From CAYRPN01 sp964426135 (GTDB lineage Bacteria > Planctomycetota > Phycisphaerae > Phycisphaerales > Phycisphaeraceae): a stretch of 64,000 nucleotides of DNA. Below are positions 1 through 8,370 of the stretch, piece after piece (position 1 is the stretch's first letter; each line of letters opens with the position of its first letter). The DNA is taken from positions 6,949 to 70,948 of the forward strand of contig CAYRPN010000014.1 of the NCBI GenBank assembly GCA_964426135.1, written 5' to 3'. The notes under the pieces are model-generated. The model worked only from the letters and a program-made list of their open reading frames with translations. It was not told the DNA's origin and did not search any database. Made by a program: the position numbers and the translations under genes.

Positions 1-1112
1 CGCCCAAGGACTACGACTCCAAGAAAATCTATCGCCTCGTCGTCGCCGTCCACGGGCGTAACGGCACCGGCAGCTTCGCTGACAGCGAAGCCAAGGCATT
101 CTGGGCGCGCAATCACGATGTCATCGTCGCCGGTCCCAACATGCCCTGGGGTACTGGTGAAGGCAAAGACAAGAGCAAGGACGGACACGCCGCCATGGAA
201 GCCCTGCTCAAGGACGCGCGGAAGAAGCACAAGCTGCACGACAAGATCGTCCTGCTCGGTTTCTCGCAGGGCGGCTACTACGCGCCGACCTATGCCACCG
301 GCCGCGAGGACCAGTTGCTCATGATGTCGATCTACGGCGCGGCGGCACCGGGTTACGCGCCGAAGAATCTGCCCGTCGCCGGCGCCTGTGGATCGCAGGA
401 GACTTTCGGTCCCGGCCTCAAAGCGTGGGCGGAGAAGATCAACGGAGCCGGCGGCTTTGCCGTGCATCACATCGCGGAAGGCGCGGGCCACACCGTCACC
501 GAATCGATGCGGAAGATGACCGTCGACCTCTACGAGAAGTGTTTCAAGGGCCTGGCGCCGCGCGTTCTGGAACAGGTGGAGGCGAAGTTCGACGAGGCGA
601 AGAAGCTGGAGGAATCCTCCAAGTTCAAGGACGCCGCCGGCAGGTACAAATCCATCCTCGCCACCAAGAGCCTGCCTGACGACCTGAAAGCCCAGGCCCG
701 CGATGGCCAGACCAAAGCCATTCTCGGCGACATGGCAAGAACGAATCCGAAGATCAGCGAGACCTGGGAGAGTTCCCGCGCCGCGATCCTCGCCGCGCTG
801 AAGGAGTTTCCAGGCGTGCTGCCGTTCCGCAAATTGCTCGACGACAGCCGCAAGAGTTTCCGCGGCACGGAACTGGACAGCTTCTTCGTGCAGGCGGAAA
901 CCGCGTCGCAGGTCATCAGCCACCTCACGCTCCATCAGAAAGACGTGGACGCGGCGGCGGCCAAGAATCCCGCGGCGGTCGGCGGCGCGAAAGGCCCTTC
1001 GCAAAAGGCGCTGAACCGCAAGCTGTTGCCGCTGCTGGAGAAGATCGACGATGCACAGATCAGGGCGACGCTGGAACCGCATCTGGCGAAGCTGGCCGAG
1101 CCGGTGAGTTGA
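1..1112 (+). CDS. Alpha/beta hydrolase (esterase/depolymerase-like), 5' end cut by window
   Basis: The frame is open from base 3 at the window edge, so the true start lies upstream. The visible part reads VVAVHGRNGTG (a strand followed by an oxyanion-type loop), then the nucleophile elbow GFSQGG and, further on, a histidine in EGAGHTV, which together make a credible Ser-His pair of the alpha/beta-hydrolase fold. After that core, roughly 170 residues are mostly charged and helical, beginning EQVEAKFDEAKKLEE; this is a C-terminal extension that simple esterases lack. The order of motifs fits the carboxylesterase/PHB-depolymerase-like group. Substrate unknown; any export signal would lie upstream of the window. 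Confidence 0.75.
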   Translation, partial: PKDYDSKKIYRLVVAVHGRNGTGSFADSEAKAFWARNHDVIVAGPNMPWGTGEGKDKSKDGHAAMEALLKDARKKHKLHDKIVLLGFSQGGYYAPTYATGREDQLLMMSIYGAAAPGYAPKNLPVAGACGSQETFGPGLKAWAEKINGAGGFAVHHIAEGAGHTVTESMRKMTVDLYEKCFKGLAPRVLEQVEAKFDEAKKLEESSKFKDAAGRYKSILATKSLPDDLKAQARDGQTKAILGDMARTNPKISETWESSRAAILAALKEFPGVLPFRKLLDDSRKSFRGTELDSFFVQAETASQVISHLTLHQKDVDAAAAKNPAAVGGAKGPSQKALNRKLLPLLEKIDDAQIRATLEPHLAKLAEPVS

Positions 1113-1545
1113 GTGTTGCCGAAGCCGCCGGGGCGACGGCTCTTCATCGCGCGACGAACAATTGCAACAATTTTCAGAAAAATTCGCAATTGCCTCTTCC
1201 CAGCCGCCACAGCGCTGCGGTAATATGCTTTCGTCAGCCCCCGCCAGAAATCCTCACTCCCTACTCCCTCCCTCCCTCCCTCGCCTTGTTCCGACCCCCG
1301 CCTCGCTCCTGTTCCCCGAATCACAACCTTGCGATCCAAATGGTTGCGTGATCCATCGCGCGATTCTGTTTTGATGTCCAAACTTCGCGGCTGGAACTGA
1401 AGTGCAATGGCTCCCCGAACGTAGGCGGGACGGGGCGTCGGCGGACTTCAGCCCAGCCGCGTTTTTTGTTTGGGGGATTAGGGCGCTGCGCAGGCGGGGC
1501 GGCTTGAAGCCGCCCACGCCGGAATGCCCCGCGGTCGTCCGGCTC
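1113..1545. other. Convergent intergenic region with one hairpin
   Basis: This 433-base stretch lies between the ends of the hydrolase (+) and the PfkB kinase (-). I see no gene in it. It holds a C/T-rich run near 1255-1290 and one near-perfect hairpin at 1497-1515 (GGGCGGCTT, one base, AAGCCGCCC). The same CTTGAAG core recurs in the hairpin inside gltX at 4141-4165, so this looks like a dispersed element and not only a terminator. Confidence 0.6.
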
Positions 1546-2448
1546 TCAAATTTCAAACATCGCCTTGAACCTGCCGAGCCGCTCATCGAGTTCCTTCCGA
1601 CCGATCTGCTTCATGCGCTCCAGGCTGAACGCCTCGATATTGAAACTGGCGACGACGGTGCCATAGGCCATGGCCTTGCGCAGTCCGCGCAGGCTGGTGT
1701 CGCCGTGCGCCGCGAGGTATCCCATCATGCCGCCGGCGAAGCTGTCGCCGGCGCCGGTGGGGTCGATCACCTGCCGGGCGGGGAACGCGGGCAGCACGAT
1801 TTCGCCTTCGCGGTGGATGAGGACGCTTCCGTGTTCGCCCTTTTTCACGACGACGAACTTCGGCCCCAGGTGCAGAATCTTGTCCGCGGCGCGGATGATG
1901 TTCGATTCCTCGGTGAGCATGGTCGCCTCGGAATCGTTGAGCACGAGGCCATCGATTTTCGAGAGCAGTTCGATCAGCGTGCCGCGCTGCGTTTCGATCC
2001 ACAGGTCCATCGTGTCCGCCACGGCCAGCTTGCGGTGCGGGAAGTTGGCGAGCAGATCGATCTGGTTGGCTGGGTGCGTGTTGGCGAGGAAGACGAACTG
2101 GCTGTCGCGGTAGTGGTGCGGCACCGGCGGCAGCGACTCGGCGAGCACGTTGAGTTCCACCGCCAGCGTGTCGCGCCGGTTCATGTTCTCGTGGTATTTG
2201 CCGCGCCAGCGGAAGGTCTTGCTGCCGGCGCGCTGCTCCAGCCCCGCCAGATCGATTTTGAAATGCCGGAACGTGTCGAGGAAGTGCGGCGGAAAATCCT
2301 CGCCCACCGCCGCGACCAGACGCACGGGCGTGAAAAAGCTGGCGGCGGCGGCGAAGTAGACGCACGAGCCGCCCAGCACGTCCTCGGCATCGCCGGTGGG
2401 TGCGTGAACGGAGTCGATGCCGATGGAGCCGGTGACGATCAGGGGCAT
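1546..2448 (-). CDS. PfkB-family carbohydrate/nucleoside kinase
   Basis: A 300-residue protein of typical ribokinase/PfkB length. The N-terminus MPLIVTGSIGIDSV and the following GGSCVYFAAAA match the first PfkB signature region, and DPTGAGDSFAGG near the C-terminus is the second signature, carrying the catalytic Asp and the anion hole. The family phosphorylates sugars, nucleosides or related alcohols with ATP in the cytoplasm; the exact substrate cannot be read from sequence. It stands alone between convergent and same-strand neighbours. No strong Shine-Dalgarno site precedes the ATG, but the start coincides with the first beta-strand of the fold. Confidence 0.85.
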   Translation of the reverse strand: MPLIVTGSIGIDSVHAPTGDAEDVLGGSCVYFAAAASFFTPVRLVAAVGEDFPPHFLDTFRHFKIDLAGLEQRAGSKTFRWRGKYHENMNRRDTLAVELNVLAESLPPVPHHYRDSQFVFLANTHPANQIDLLANFPHRKLAVADTMDLWIETQRGTLIELLSKIDGLVLNDSEATMLTEESNIIRAADKILHLGPKFVVVKKGEHGSVLIHREGEIVLPAFPARQVIDPTGAGDSFAGGMMGYLAAHGDTSLRGLRKAMAYGTVVASFNIEAFSLERMKQIGRKELDERLGRFKAMFEI

Positions 2449-2457
2449 GGGAATCCA

Positions 2458-2499
2458 GAGGTCAGGGGACAGAGGACAGAGGACAGAGGACAGAGGACC
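2458..2499. repeat. Heptamer array, GAGGACA type
   Basis: Six consecutive 7-nt units (GAGGTCA, GGGGACA, GAGGACA three times, GAGGACC) directly upstream of the PfkB start on the minus-strand side. The same type occurs at 32504-32545. Confidence 0.85.
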
Positions 2500-2511
2500 G
2501 GATCAGCGTGG

Positions 2512-2536
2512 TTAGCGGAAGCACCGCAGGTGCCTG
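2512..2536 (+). repeat. TTAGCGG-headed hairpin element
   Basis: A 25-nt element starting TTAGCGGAA with a small hairpin. Near-identical copies lie at 12860-12884 and 61569-61593. Confidence 0.7.
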
Positions 2537-2561
2537 TCGATCAACCCCGCGTCACCACGTT

Positions 2562-4313
2562 TCACTTCGCCGCCTCCACGCATCGCCGCATGCGGGTCAG
2601 GGTGGAGAGTCGGCCGAGGATCGCCAGCGTCGCATCGATGGGCGGGCTGACCGCGGTGCCGGTCACGGCGACGCGCAGCGGCTGGGCCACGTCGCCCATG
2701 CCGACGCTTTTCTCTTTCGCGAACGCTTCGATCGCCGCGTGAATCGCCGCCGGTTCCCAAGGCATGACGTTGGCCAGCACCGGCTCCATCGCCGTGAGCA
2801 TGGCGGCGCCTTTGCCGGCGTCTTTCTTGATCGCCTTGTCCATCGCCTTGGCGTCGAACTGAATCGCGTCGTCTTCGATCAGCATGAACCGGCCCATCTT
2901 GTAAGGATCGTCCAGCGTCGTGCTCCGCTCGCGGTAGCAGCCGGCGAACAGGCTGAAGTTGCCGTTCAGCCGCGCCACCGAATCGGGGTAGTACTGTTGC
3001 CCATGTGCCAGCAACTTCGCCTCGAACTCCGCCACGGGCAGCGCACGCAGCGCATCGCCGTTGAAGGCGCGAAGCTTGTCGCGGTCGAACTTCGAGTTGC
3101 TCTTGCCCACGCGATCGAAGCTGAACCGCTCCGCCAGGAACTTCGTGTCGAACTTCTCGACATTCTCGCCCGGGTTCCAGCCCAGCAGCGAAATGTAATT
3201 CAGGATCACCTGCGGCAGGTATCCGCTGCGGCGGAAATCCGCGACATCGATCTCCGGCAGCGCGAGGCCCAGCTTCTTCGCGATCGCCAGCGCCAGATCG
3301 AGGTCGTCGTTCTTCTTGGCGAGGAACAACTGATAGCGCTCCTCGTCAAAGCCCAGGGATTGCAATCCCTGGGCCTTCGCCGCCTGCCGCGCGACTTTCG
3401 CTTTGTCGCGCTTGCTCATCTTGGTGCCGTCCGGGTTGAAAATCAGCGGCAGGTGCGCGTACTTCGGATGCGGAAAACCCAGCGCCTCCTGCAGCGCCAC
3501 GTGCTTGGGCGTGTTGCTCAGATGCTCCTGGGCGCGGATCACATGCGTGACGCCCATCAGCGCATCATCCACCACCACGGCGAAGTGGTAAGTCGGAAAG
3601 CCGTCGCCTTTGAAGATGACGAAATCGTCCAGTTGATCCGCTTTCACCTCGACGCGATCGAGCACCAGGTCATCGATCGCGATGTCGTGATCCGGCGCGC
3701 GAAAACGAATCACGCAAGACCGGCCCGCCGCCCGCCAGGCGTCCTTCTGCTCCTTCGTTGCGGAGATCATCTCGGTGCGGTCGTAACGCCAGTCCGTTTT
3801 CGCGGCCCGCGCCTTCTCGCGCTCGGCGGCTAGTTCCTGCGGCGTCTTGAAGCACTCGTACGCCCGGCCGGTCGCCAGCAGTTGATCGCAGTACTTGCGA
3901 TAGGTGTCCAGTCGCTGACTCTGGAAATACGGCGCGCCGGGGCCGATCTGCTTGGAGTAAGGATCGGCGGCGTCCGGGTCCGGGCCCTGGTCCCAGTCGA
4001 TGCCCAGCCACTTGAGATCCTCGAGAATCCCGCGCGTCGCCTGCGGCGTGGAGCGCGCCTGATCCGTGTCTTCGATGCGGATGATGAACTGGCCCCCGGC
4101 TCTCCCGGCGCCGCCGGTGCTGCCCTCGGTTCCGCCGCTTGCACGGGGGCTTGAAGCCCCCGTGCCGATGGCGATTCGAGCCCCCGTGCCACCGCTCGCC
4201 GGGCCGCGGGCAAAAGCCCAGTTAAAGAGCGCGGTGCGGGCGCCGCCCACGTGCAGGGCGCCGGTGGGGCTGGGGGCGAAGCGCGTCACAACTTGCGAAG
4301 GTCCGTCAGGCAT
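2562..4313 (-). CDS. gltX: Glutamyl-tRNA synthetase (class I) with in-frame insertions
   Basis: Charges tRNA with glutamate in the cytoplasm. RFAPSPTGALHVGGAR carries the HIGH-equivalent signature near residue 20, RIEDTDQAR follows near 79, and TKMSKRDK is the KMSKS-type loop. At 583 residues it is about 100 longer than most bacterial enzymes. Residues about 37-73, between NWAFAR and FIIRIEDTD, are a Gly/Ser/Ala-rich insert where most enzymes have only a few residues; its DNA contains a hairpin element (4141-4165). A second perfect 24-nt palindrome at 3351-3374 encodes AQGLQSL after the KMSKR loop. The start chosen is MPDGPSQVV; the frame continues open upstream but that part lies antisense to the lipoprotein gene. 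Whether it is discriminating or also charges tRNA-Gln is not visible. Confidence 0.95.
   Translation of the reverse strand: MPDGPSQVVTRFAPSPTGALHVGGARTALFNWAFARGPASGGTGARIAIGTGASSPRASGGTEGSTGGAGRAGGQFIIRIEDTDQARSTPQATRGILEDLKWLGIDWDQGPDPDAADPYSKQIGPGAPYFQSQRLDTYRKYCDQLLATGRAYECFKTPQELAAEREKARAAKTDWRYDRTEMISATKEQKDAWRAAGRSCVIRFRAPDHDIAIDDLVLDRVEVKADQLDDFVIFKGDGFPTYHFAVVVDDALMGVTHVIRAQEHLSNTPKHVALQEALGFPHPKYAHLPLIFNPDGTKMSKRDKAKVARQAAKAQGLQSLGFDEERYQLFLAKKNDDLDLALAIAKKLGLALPEIDVADFRRSGYLPQVILNYISLLGWNPGENVEKFDTKFLAERFSFDRVGKSNSKFDRDKLRAFNGDALRALPVAEFEAKLLAHGQQYYPDSVARLNGNFSLFAGCYRERSTTLDDPYKMGRFMLIEDDAIQFDAKAMDKAIKKDAGKGAAMLTAMEPVLANVMPWEPAAIHAAIEAFAKEKSVGMGDVAQPLRVAVTGTAVSPPIDATLAILGRLSTLTRMRRCVEAAK
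3351..3374. repeat. Perfect 24-nt palindrome inside gltX
   Basis: GCCCAGGGATTG followed by its exact reverse complement, entirely within the gltX reading frame downstream of the KMSKR motif. Confidence 0.9.
4141..4165. repeat. Hairpin element inside gltX
   Basis: A 12-bp perfect stem (GCACGGGGGCTT) with a one-base loop, followed at about 4174-4190 by a decayed half copy ending AGCCCCCGTGCC. It lies in the inserted low-complexity segment of GltX and shares its CTTGAAG core with the hairpin at 1497-1515. Confidence 0.85.
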
Positions 4314-4351
4314 GGGGAGGGGATTGTAGCGAACGCCGCAGCCGCCGCGCC

Positions 4352-4454
4352 GTAGCCGCGTCACTCCGTGACGCACTCGCCGACCAAGTCTGATGCACCG
4401 AATGCCGGCGCGACCTGCATCATCGGCCATCGCGTCACGGAGTGACGCGGCTAC
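4352..4454. repeat. REPIN-like inverted pair, GTAG-headed
   Basis: Left arm 4352-4374 starts GTAGCCGCGTCACTCC and is itself a hairpin. The right arm 4432-4454 is its exact reverse complement, ending GCGGCTAC. The 57-bp spacer has no gene. The pair lies between the divergent starts of gltX and the lipoprotein gene, and so within their promoter region. Confidence 0.85.
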
Positions 4455-4463
4455 ATTGGTGTC

Positions 4464-6068
4464 ATGTCGCACTTTTCCGTTCATCGTGGTGTGATCGCAC
4501 TGATTGTGATCCTTGCGGTCGCTACAGGTTGTCGCGCCGCTGCCCCCGCTGCCCCCGTTGCCCCCGATCCCGCCGCCGCAGCAGCCGCGCCGATGAAGCC
4601 CTTCGCCATCGAAGTGGTCGATGCGGTCACAGGTCGCGGCGTGCCGCTGGTGGAACTGCGCACCGTCGACGAGGTGCGTTATTTCACGGACTCGGCGGGC
4701 CTCGTCGCATTCAACGAGCCGGGCCTGATGGACCGCGAGGTGTACTTTCACATCAGCTCGCACGGCTACGAGTTCCCCAAGGACGGCTTCGGCTTCCGCG
4801 GCAAGGCGCTGCGCACCACGCCCGGCGGCAAGGCGCGCGTCGAGATCAAGCGCGTCAACATCGCTGAGCGCCTGTACCGCGTGACCGGCCAGGGCATCTA
4901 CCGCGACAGCGTGCTGCTGGGCGTGAAGCCGCCGACGGAGGAGCCGGTGCTCAACGCGCAGGTGCTCGGACAGGACTCGGTACTGAGCGCGATTTATCGC
5001 GGCAGGATTCACTGGTTCTGGGGCGACACGAACAAGGCGTCGTATCCGCTGGGCAACTTCAGCACGACGGGGGCGACGAGTGACTTGCTCGCGCCCGGCG
5101 CTGGCCTCGATCCAAACAAGGGCGTGAATCTTCGCTATTTCAAGGACGAAAAAGGCTTCACGAAGAAGATGGCGCCGCTGCCGGAGCATGGGCCGGTGTG
5201 GCTGGATGGCTTGACGGCGCTGAAGGATGAAAAAGGCAAGGAGCAACTGTTCGCTCACTACTCGCGCATGAAATCGCTGGGCGAACGGCTGGCGCACGGC
5301 TTGATGCAGTTCAATGACGAAAGAGAAATCTTTGAAGTGGTCACGGCATTTCCGAACGACGCGAAGCTCTATCCGCAGGGACAACCCTTCGCCGAGCATT
5401 TCGACGTGAATCGCGCGGCAAGCATTCTCACGGAATATGTCTACTTCGCGACTCCGTACCCGGCGATTCGCGTGGATTTGAATAAGGCCAGCCTGAAGGA
5501 TCTCGATCAGTTCGAAGCCTTCACCTGTCTCGCGCCCGGCTCGCGCTACAGCAAGGACAAGCCGCAACTCGATCGCGATGTGGCCGGCAAACTCATCTGG
5601 GCGTGGAAGAAGGACACCGACTACATCGACCCGGCAAGGCAGCGCGAGCTGATTTCCGCCGGGCACATCCGCAACACCGAAGCCTGGCTCGACACGCGCG
5701 AGGTCGGCACGAACAAGCCGATCACACTGCACGCCGGCACCGTGGCGTGGAACGTGCACCGCGAAAAGTACATCATGATCGCCGAGCAGATCATGGGCAC
5801 CTCGATGCTCGGCGAAATCTGGTACAGCGAGGCGGACAAACCGGAGGGCCCCTGGAAATGGGCGGTGAAGATCGTCACGCACGACAAGTACAGTTTCTAC
5901 AACCCGCGGCATCATCCCTTCTTCGATCAGGACGGCGGGCGCGTGATCTATTTTGAAGGCACGTACGCCGATCTCTTCTCCGGCGCGCCGTTCAAGACGC
6001 CGCGCTACGACTACAACCAGATCATGTACCGGCTGGACTTGAGCGATGCGCGCTTGAAGTTGCCGTGA
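4464..6068 (+). CDS. Secreted lipoprotein of unknown function
   Basis: 534 residues. The N-terminus has a hydrophobic stretch and a lipobox-like ATGC at residues about 20-23, followed by an Ala/Pro linker, so it is probably a lipidated exported protein. A first domain (AIEVVDAVTGRGVPLVEL) resembles a carboxypeptidase-regulatory-like beta sandwich. The larger remainder has motifs such as IHWFWGDTNKASYPLGN and HAGTVAWNVHREKYIM, which look like blades of a glycoside-hydrolase-type beta propeller. I do not recognise a catalytic set and give no substrate. It is transcribed alone, with a convergent smpB behind it. Confidence 0.7.
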   Translation: MSHFSVHRGVIALIVILAVATGCRAAAPAAPVAPDPAAAAAAPMKPFAIEVVDAVTGRGVPLVELRTVDEVRYFTDSAGLVAFNEPGLMDREVYFHISSHGYEFPKDGFGFRGKALRTTPGGKARVEIKRVNIAERLYRVTGQGIYRDSVLLGVKPPTEEPVLNAQVLGQDSVLSAIYRGRIHWFWGDTNKASYPLGNFSTTGATSDLLAPGAGLDPNKGVNLRYFKDEKGFTKKMAPLPEHGPVWLDGLTALKDEKGKEQLFAHYSRMKSLGERLAHGLMQFNDEREIFEVVTAFPNDAKLYPQGQPFAEHFDVNRAASILTEYVYFATPYPAIRVDLNKASLKDLDQFEAFTCLAPGSRYSKDKPQLDRDVAGKLIWAWKKDTDYIDPARQRELISAGHIRNTEAWLDTREVGTNKPITLHAGTVAWNVHREKYIMIAEQIMGTSMLGEIWYSEADKPEGPWKWAVKIVTHDKYSFYNPRHHPFFDQDGGRVIYFEGTYADLFSGAPFKTPRYDYNQIMYRLDLSDARLKLP

Positions 6069-6116
6069 GGCGCTGTTCCGATTTTCTTCGAGTGGCGGCG
6101 GGGCGCCGCTTTTCGT

Positions 6117-6599
6117 TCACATCTTCCGCGACATGGCGCGGCGCATTTCGCGGTCCGCATCGCGGGACTTGATGTCCTGGCGTTTGTCGTGCTGCTTCTT
6201 GCCTTCGCCCAGGCCGATTTCGATCTTCACCTTGCCGCGCACGAAATACATCGCCAGGGGCACCAGGGTCAGGCCCTTGGGTCCGGTCTGGGCGGTGAGC
6301 TTGGCGATTTCTCGCTTGTGGGCGAGGAGTTTTCGCTGGCGGGCGGGTTCGTGGCCGTTGGCGCCGTGGGCCTGCTTGTACGGGGCGATGTTGACCTGCC
6401 AGAGCCAGAGTTCGCCGGTGTTCATGTCGACCTGGGCGAAGCCTTCGCCCAGGGACACTTCGCCGTTGCGGATGGATTTCACCTCGCTGCCGGTGAGAAC
6501 GATGCCGCACTCGAGCTTGTCGAGGATGTGGTAATCGTGGCGGGCCTTGCGATTCTCAATGCGCGGGGCCTTGGTGGTTTTGTCGTTCTTCGCGGCCAT
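6117..6599 (-). CDS. smpB: SsrA-binding protein SmpB
   Basis: 160 residues, normal family length. It binds tmRNA and delivers it to stalled ribosomes for trans-translation. The core motifs are present: NRKARHDYHILDKLECGIVL, TGSEVKSIR, and the basic C-terminal tail beginning GEGKKQHDKRQ, the part that enters the decoding path. The start MAAKND is chosen because the 29 codons upstream are proline-rich and encoded by a heptamer array. No ssrA gene was recognised in the window. It lies just downstream of mnmE on the same strand. Confidence 0.95.
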   Translation of the reverse strand: MAAKNDKTTKAPRIENRKARHDYHILDKLECGIVLTGSEVKSIRNGEVSLGEGFAQVDMNTGELWLWQVNIAPYKQAHGANGHEPARQRKLLAHKREIAKLTAQTGPKGLTLVPLAMYFVRGKVKIEIGLGEGKKQHDKRQDIKSRDADREMRRAMSRKM

Positions 6600-6675
6600 G
6601 GCGACAGTGTAGCGGGGAGGCGGAAGAGGAAGGGGTGAGGGTTCTGGGGTGGGGGGTTGGGGACGAGCCAACAAA

Positions 6676-6770
6676 GCCATTTGCAATTTTCAATTGACAA
6701 TTTTCAATTTCAAATTTCCGCATCGGCCAACCCCCAACCCCCAACCCCCAACCCCCAATCCCCAACCCCT
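6676..6770. repeat. Heptamer arrays (CAATTT type, then AACCCCC type)
   Basis: Six units from GCCATTT to CAAATTT (6676-6717), then two transition units, then AACCCCC-type units to 6770; the 7-nt phase is kept across the change in sequence. It lies between mnmE and smpB. The first half is the reverse complement of the array at 8371-8412 on the other side of mnmE. Confidence 0.9.
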
Positions 6771-6774
6771 TCTC

Positions 6775-8355
6775 TCACTTCCCCACACAAAATGTCGCAA
6801 ACACTCGGCCGATCACATCGTCCGGCGTCAGCGTGCCGCCCAAGCCCGCAAGTTCGTCGAGCGCTCGGCGAAGTGTGCCGGCGATGAGTTCGATGTTGGC
6901 GAGCGCGTGGTTCGCTCGCTGCGGCGCGAGCAACTCGATCGCGGCGGCGACCGCTTCCCGCGCCAGTCGCAGCGCGGACTCGTGCCGAGGCTGGAGCGCC
7001 ATCGCTTCACCAGAGACGCTGACGGCACGGTCGGCGAGCTTGCGGGCGATCATCGCGCGAAGCTCGGCGAGCCCCGCGCCAGTGTGGGCGCTGACGGCGA
7101 GAGATGAGTCCGTACTCCCCTCCCTCTTCGGGAGGGGCAGGGGGAGGGTCGGGCGAATAGCGTCCTGAGGCGCGTGTGCCGAAGGATCATCTGCGGCGAG
7201 TGGTGCGTCCGCCGCGTCAGTGGTGGGTTTCGCGGACTCAACCCACCCTACGCCGGGGCCACGCGCATCCGCCTTCGTGCGAATGTGCAGCGTCGGCACA
7301 TGGTCCGGGACCGCGTGTACTGTGCCCGGCGAGACGCCTCGGCCGTCGTCGATGACCAGCGCCAGGTCAGCCGACGCGATGGCTCGCCGGGCGGCGTCCT
7401 GCATCGCGCGGTCGAGCAAGTGTCGCGGCTCGTCGAGGCCCGCGATATCGACGAGCATGACTTCCATCGCGGCGACGGCTTCGGCTTCACCGGGATGTTC
7501 GCCGGTTTCGCCGGCACTTGGTTGCGGAGGCGCAAGCGTCAGCGGTTCGCACAGGACATCGCGCGTCGTGCCGGGCGTCGCGCTGATTACCGCGCGGTTT
7601 CGCCCCAAGAGCGCATTGAACAGCGTGCTCTTGCCCGCGCTCGGCTCGCCCACCAGCACCACGCGCGGCAGCGCTTCGATGACGCCCCACGAGCGGCTGC
7701 GCGAAAGCAGGTCGGCGAGCCTGGTCTCGATGTCGGCAAGCCGGTCGAATAGATCGCCCGGCGCGATGGGCACCACGTCGTCCTGATCGGTGAAATCGAT
7801 GCCCGCTTCCACCAGCGCCAATGCCGTGCCCACGTCATCCACCAGCCGGCGAGCGAATGTCGCCAGCGTTCCTTCGCGCAGGGCCGAGGCGGCGCGCAGC
7901 TGCGAATCGCTCACCGCCGCGATGGTGGCCGCCACGCCCTCGGCCTGTGTCAGGTCCAGCTTGCCCGCCAGGTAAGCGCGGAACGTGAACTCCCCCGGTT
8001 CCGCCAGCCTGGCGCCTTGCGCGATGACGGCGTGCAGCAGGCGATCGAGCAGCGCGGGGTTGCCGGGCAGTTGAATCTCGGCGAGATCCTGCCCGGTGTA
8101 GGTGCGCGGCGCGGCGAAGAACGTGACGAGAGCCGGCAGCGGCAGGGGGCCGGCAGCGGAAGGGAAGCGCAAGCGGGCGATGGTGAGTTGCCGGGCGGGG
8201 AAGGTTTCGGTCGGTGAAGTGGACGATTCTGTCGCGTCAACATCCGACAGGGATGTGAGAATCGCCCGCGCGTCCGGTCCGCTGATGCGCAGCAAGCCGC
8301 GCGGCGAACGACCCGGCGGGGAACTGACAGCAGCGATGGTGTCGGATGAGTGCAT
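6775..8355 (-). CDS. mnmE: tRNA modification GTPase MnmE with repeat-derived insert
   Basis: 526 residues (usual about 450). With MnmG it makes the cmnm5 modification of wobble uridine. The N-terminal folate-binding domain begins DTIAAVSSPPG. The G domain has the P loop GEPSAGKST (residues 237-245), PGTTRD (261-266), DIAGL at the G3 site (303-307, usually DTAGL), TKAD at G4 (360-363) and SAHTG at G5 (422-426). The C-terminus FCVGK carries the conserved Cys of the C-x-GK motif. Residues about 366-417, between G4 and G5, are an insert encoded by two dispersed repeats (7220-7251 and 7115-7152). The start MHSSDT is preferred because the upstream codons are heptamer repeat. Same-strand neighbour of yidC, a common bacterial pairing. 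Confidence 0.95.
   Translation of the reverse strand: MHSSDTIAAVSSPPGRSPRGLLRISGPDARAILTSLSDVDATESSTSPTETFPARQLTIARLRFPSAAGPLPLPALVTFFAAPRTYTGQDLAEIQLPGNPALLDRLLHAVIAQGARLAEPGEFTFRAYLAGKLDLTQAEGVAATIAAVSDSQLRAASALREGTLATFARRLVDDVGTALALVEAGIDFTDQDDVVPIAPGDLFDRLADIETRLADLLSRSRSWGVIEALPRVVLVGEPSAGKSTLFNALLGRNRAVISATPGTTRDVLCEPLTLAPPQPSAGETGEHPGEAEAVAAMEVMLVDIAGLDEPRHLLDRAMQDAARRAIASADLALVIDDGRGVSPGTVHAVPDHVPTLHIRTKADARGPGVGWVESAKPTTDAADAPLAADDPSAHAPQDAIRPTLPLPLPKREGSTDSSLAVSAHTGAGLAELRAMIARKLADRAVSVSGEAMALQPRHESALRLAREAVAAAIELLAPQRANHALANIELIAGTLRRALDELAGLGGTLTPDDVIGRVFATFCVGK
7115..7152. repeat. GGGAGGGG-type repeat inside mnmE
   Basis: A CTCCCCTCCC/GGGAGGGG hairpin element like those at 32588-32626, 54305-54420 and 63906-63935, here read in phase as RPTLPLPLPKREG within MnmE. 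Confidence 0.85.
7220..7251 (-). repeat. GTAG-headed hairpin element inside mnmE
   Basis: Read on the minus strand it begins GTAGGGTGGGTTGAG and folds on itself through GGTGGGTT. It encodes GVGWVESAKPTT in MnmE. Confidence 0.8.
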
Positions 8356-8370
8356 GAGTTGGGAGAAGAA

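Noticed and set aside
4168..4190. tRNA T-arm-like GATTCGAGCCCC
   Set aside because: No cloverleaf partners; it is a decayed copy of the hairpin element within gltX.
4314..5915. Long minus-strand open frame continuing gltX upstream over 1,600 nt
   Set aside because: It is antisense to the well-supported lipoprotein gene, has shadow-like composition, and GltX motifs begin at MPDGPSQVV.
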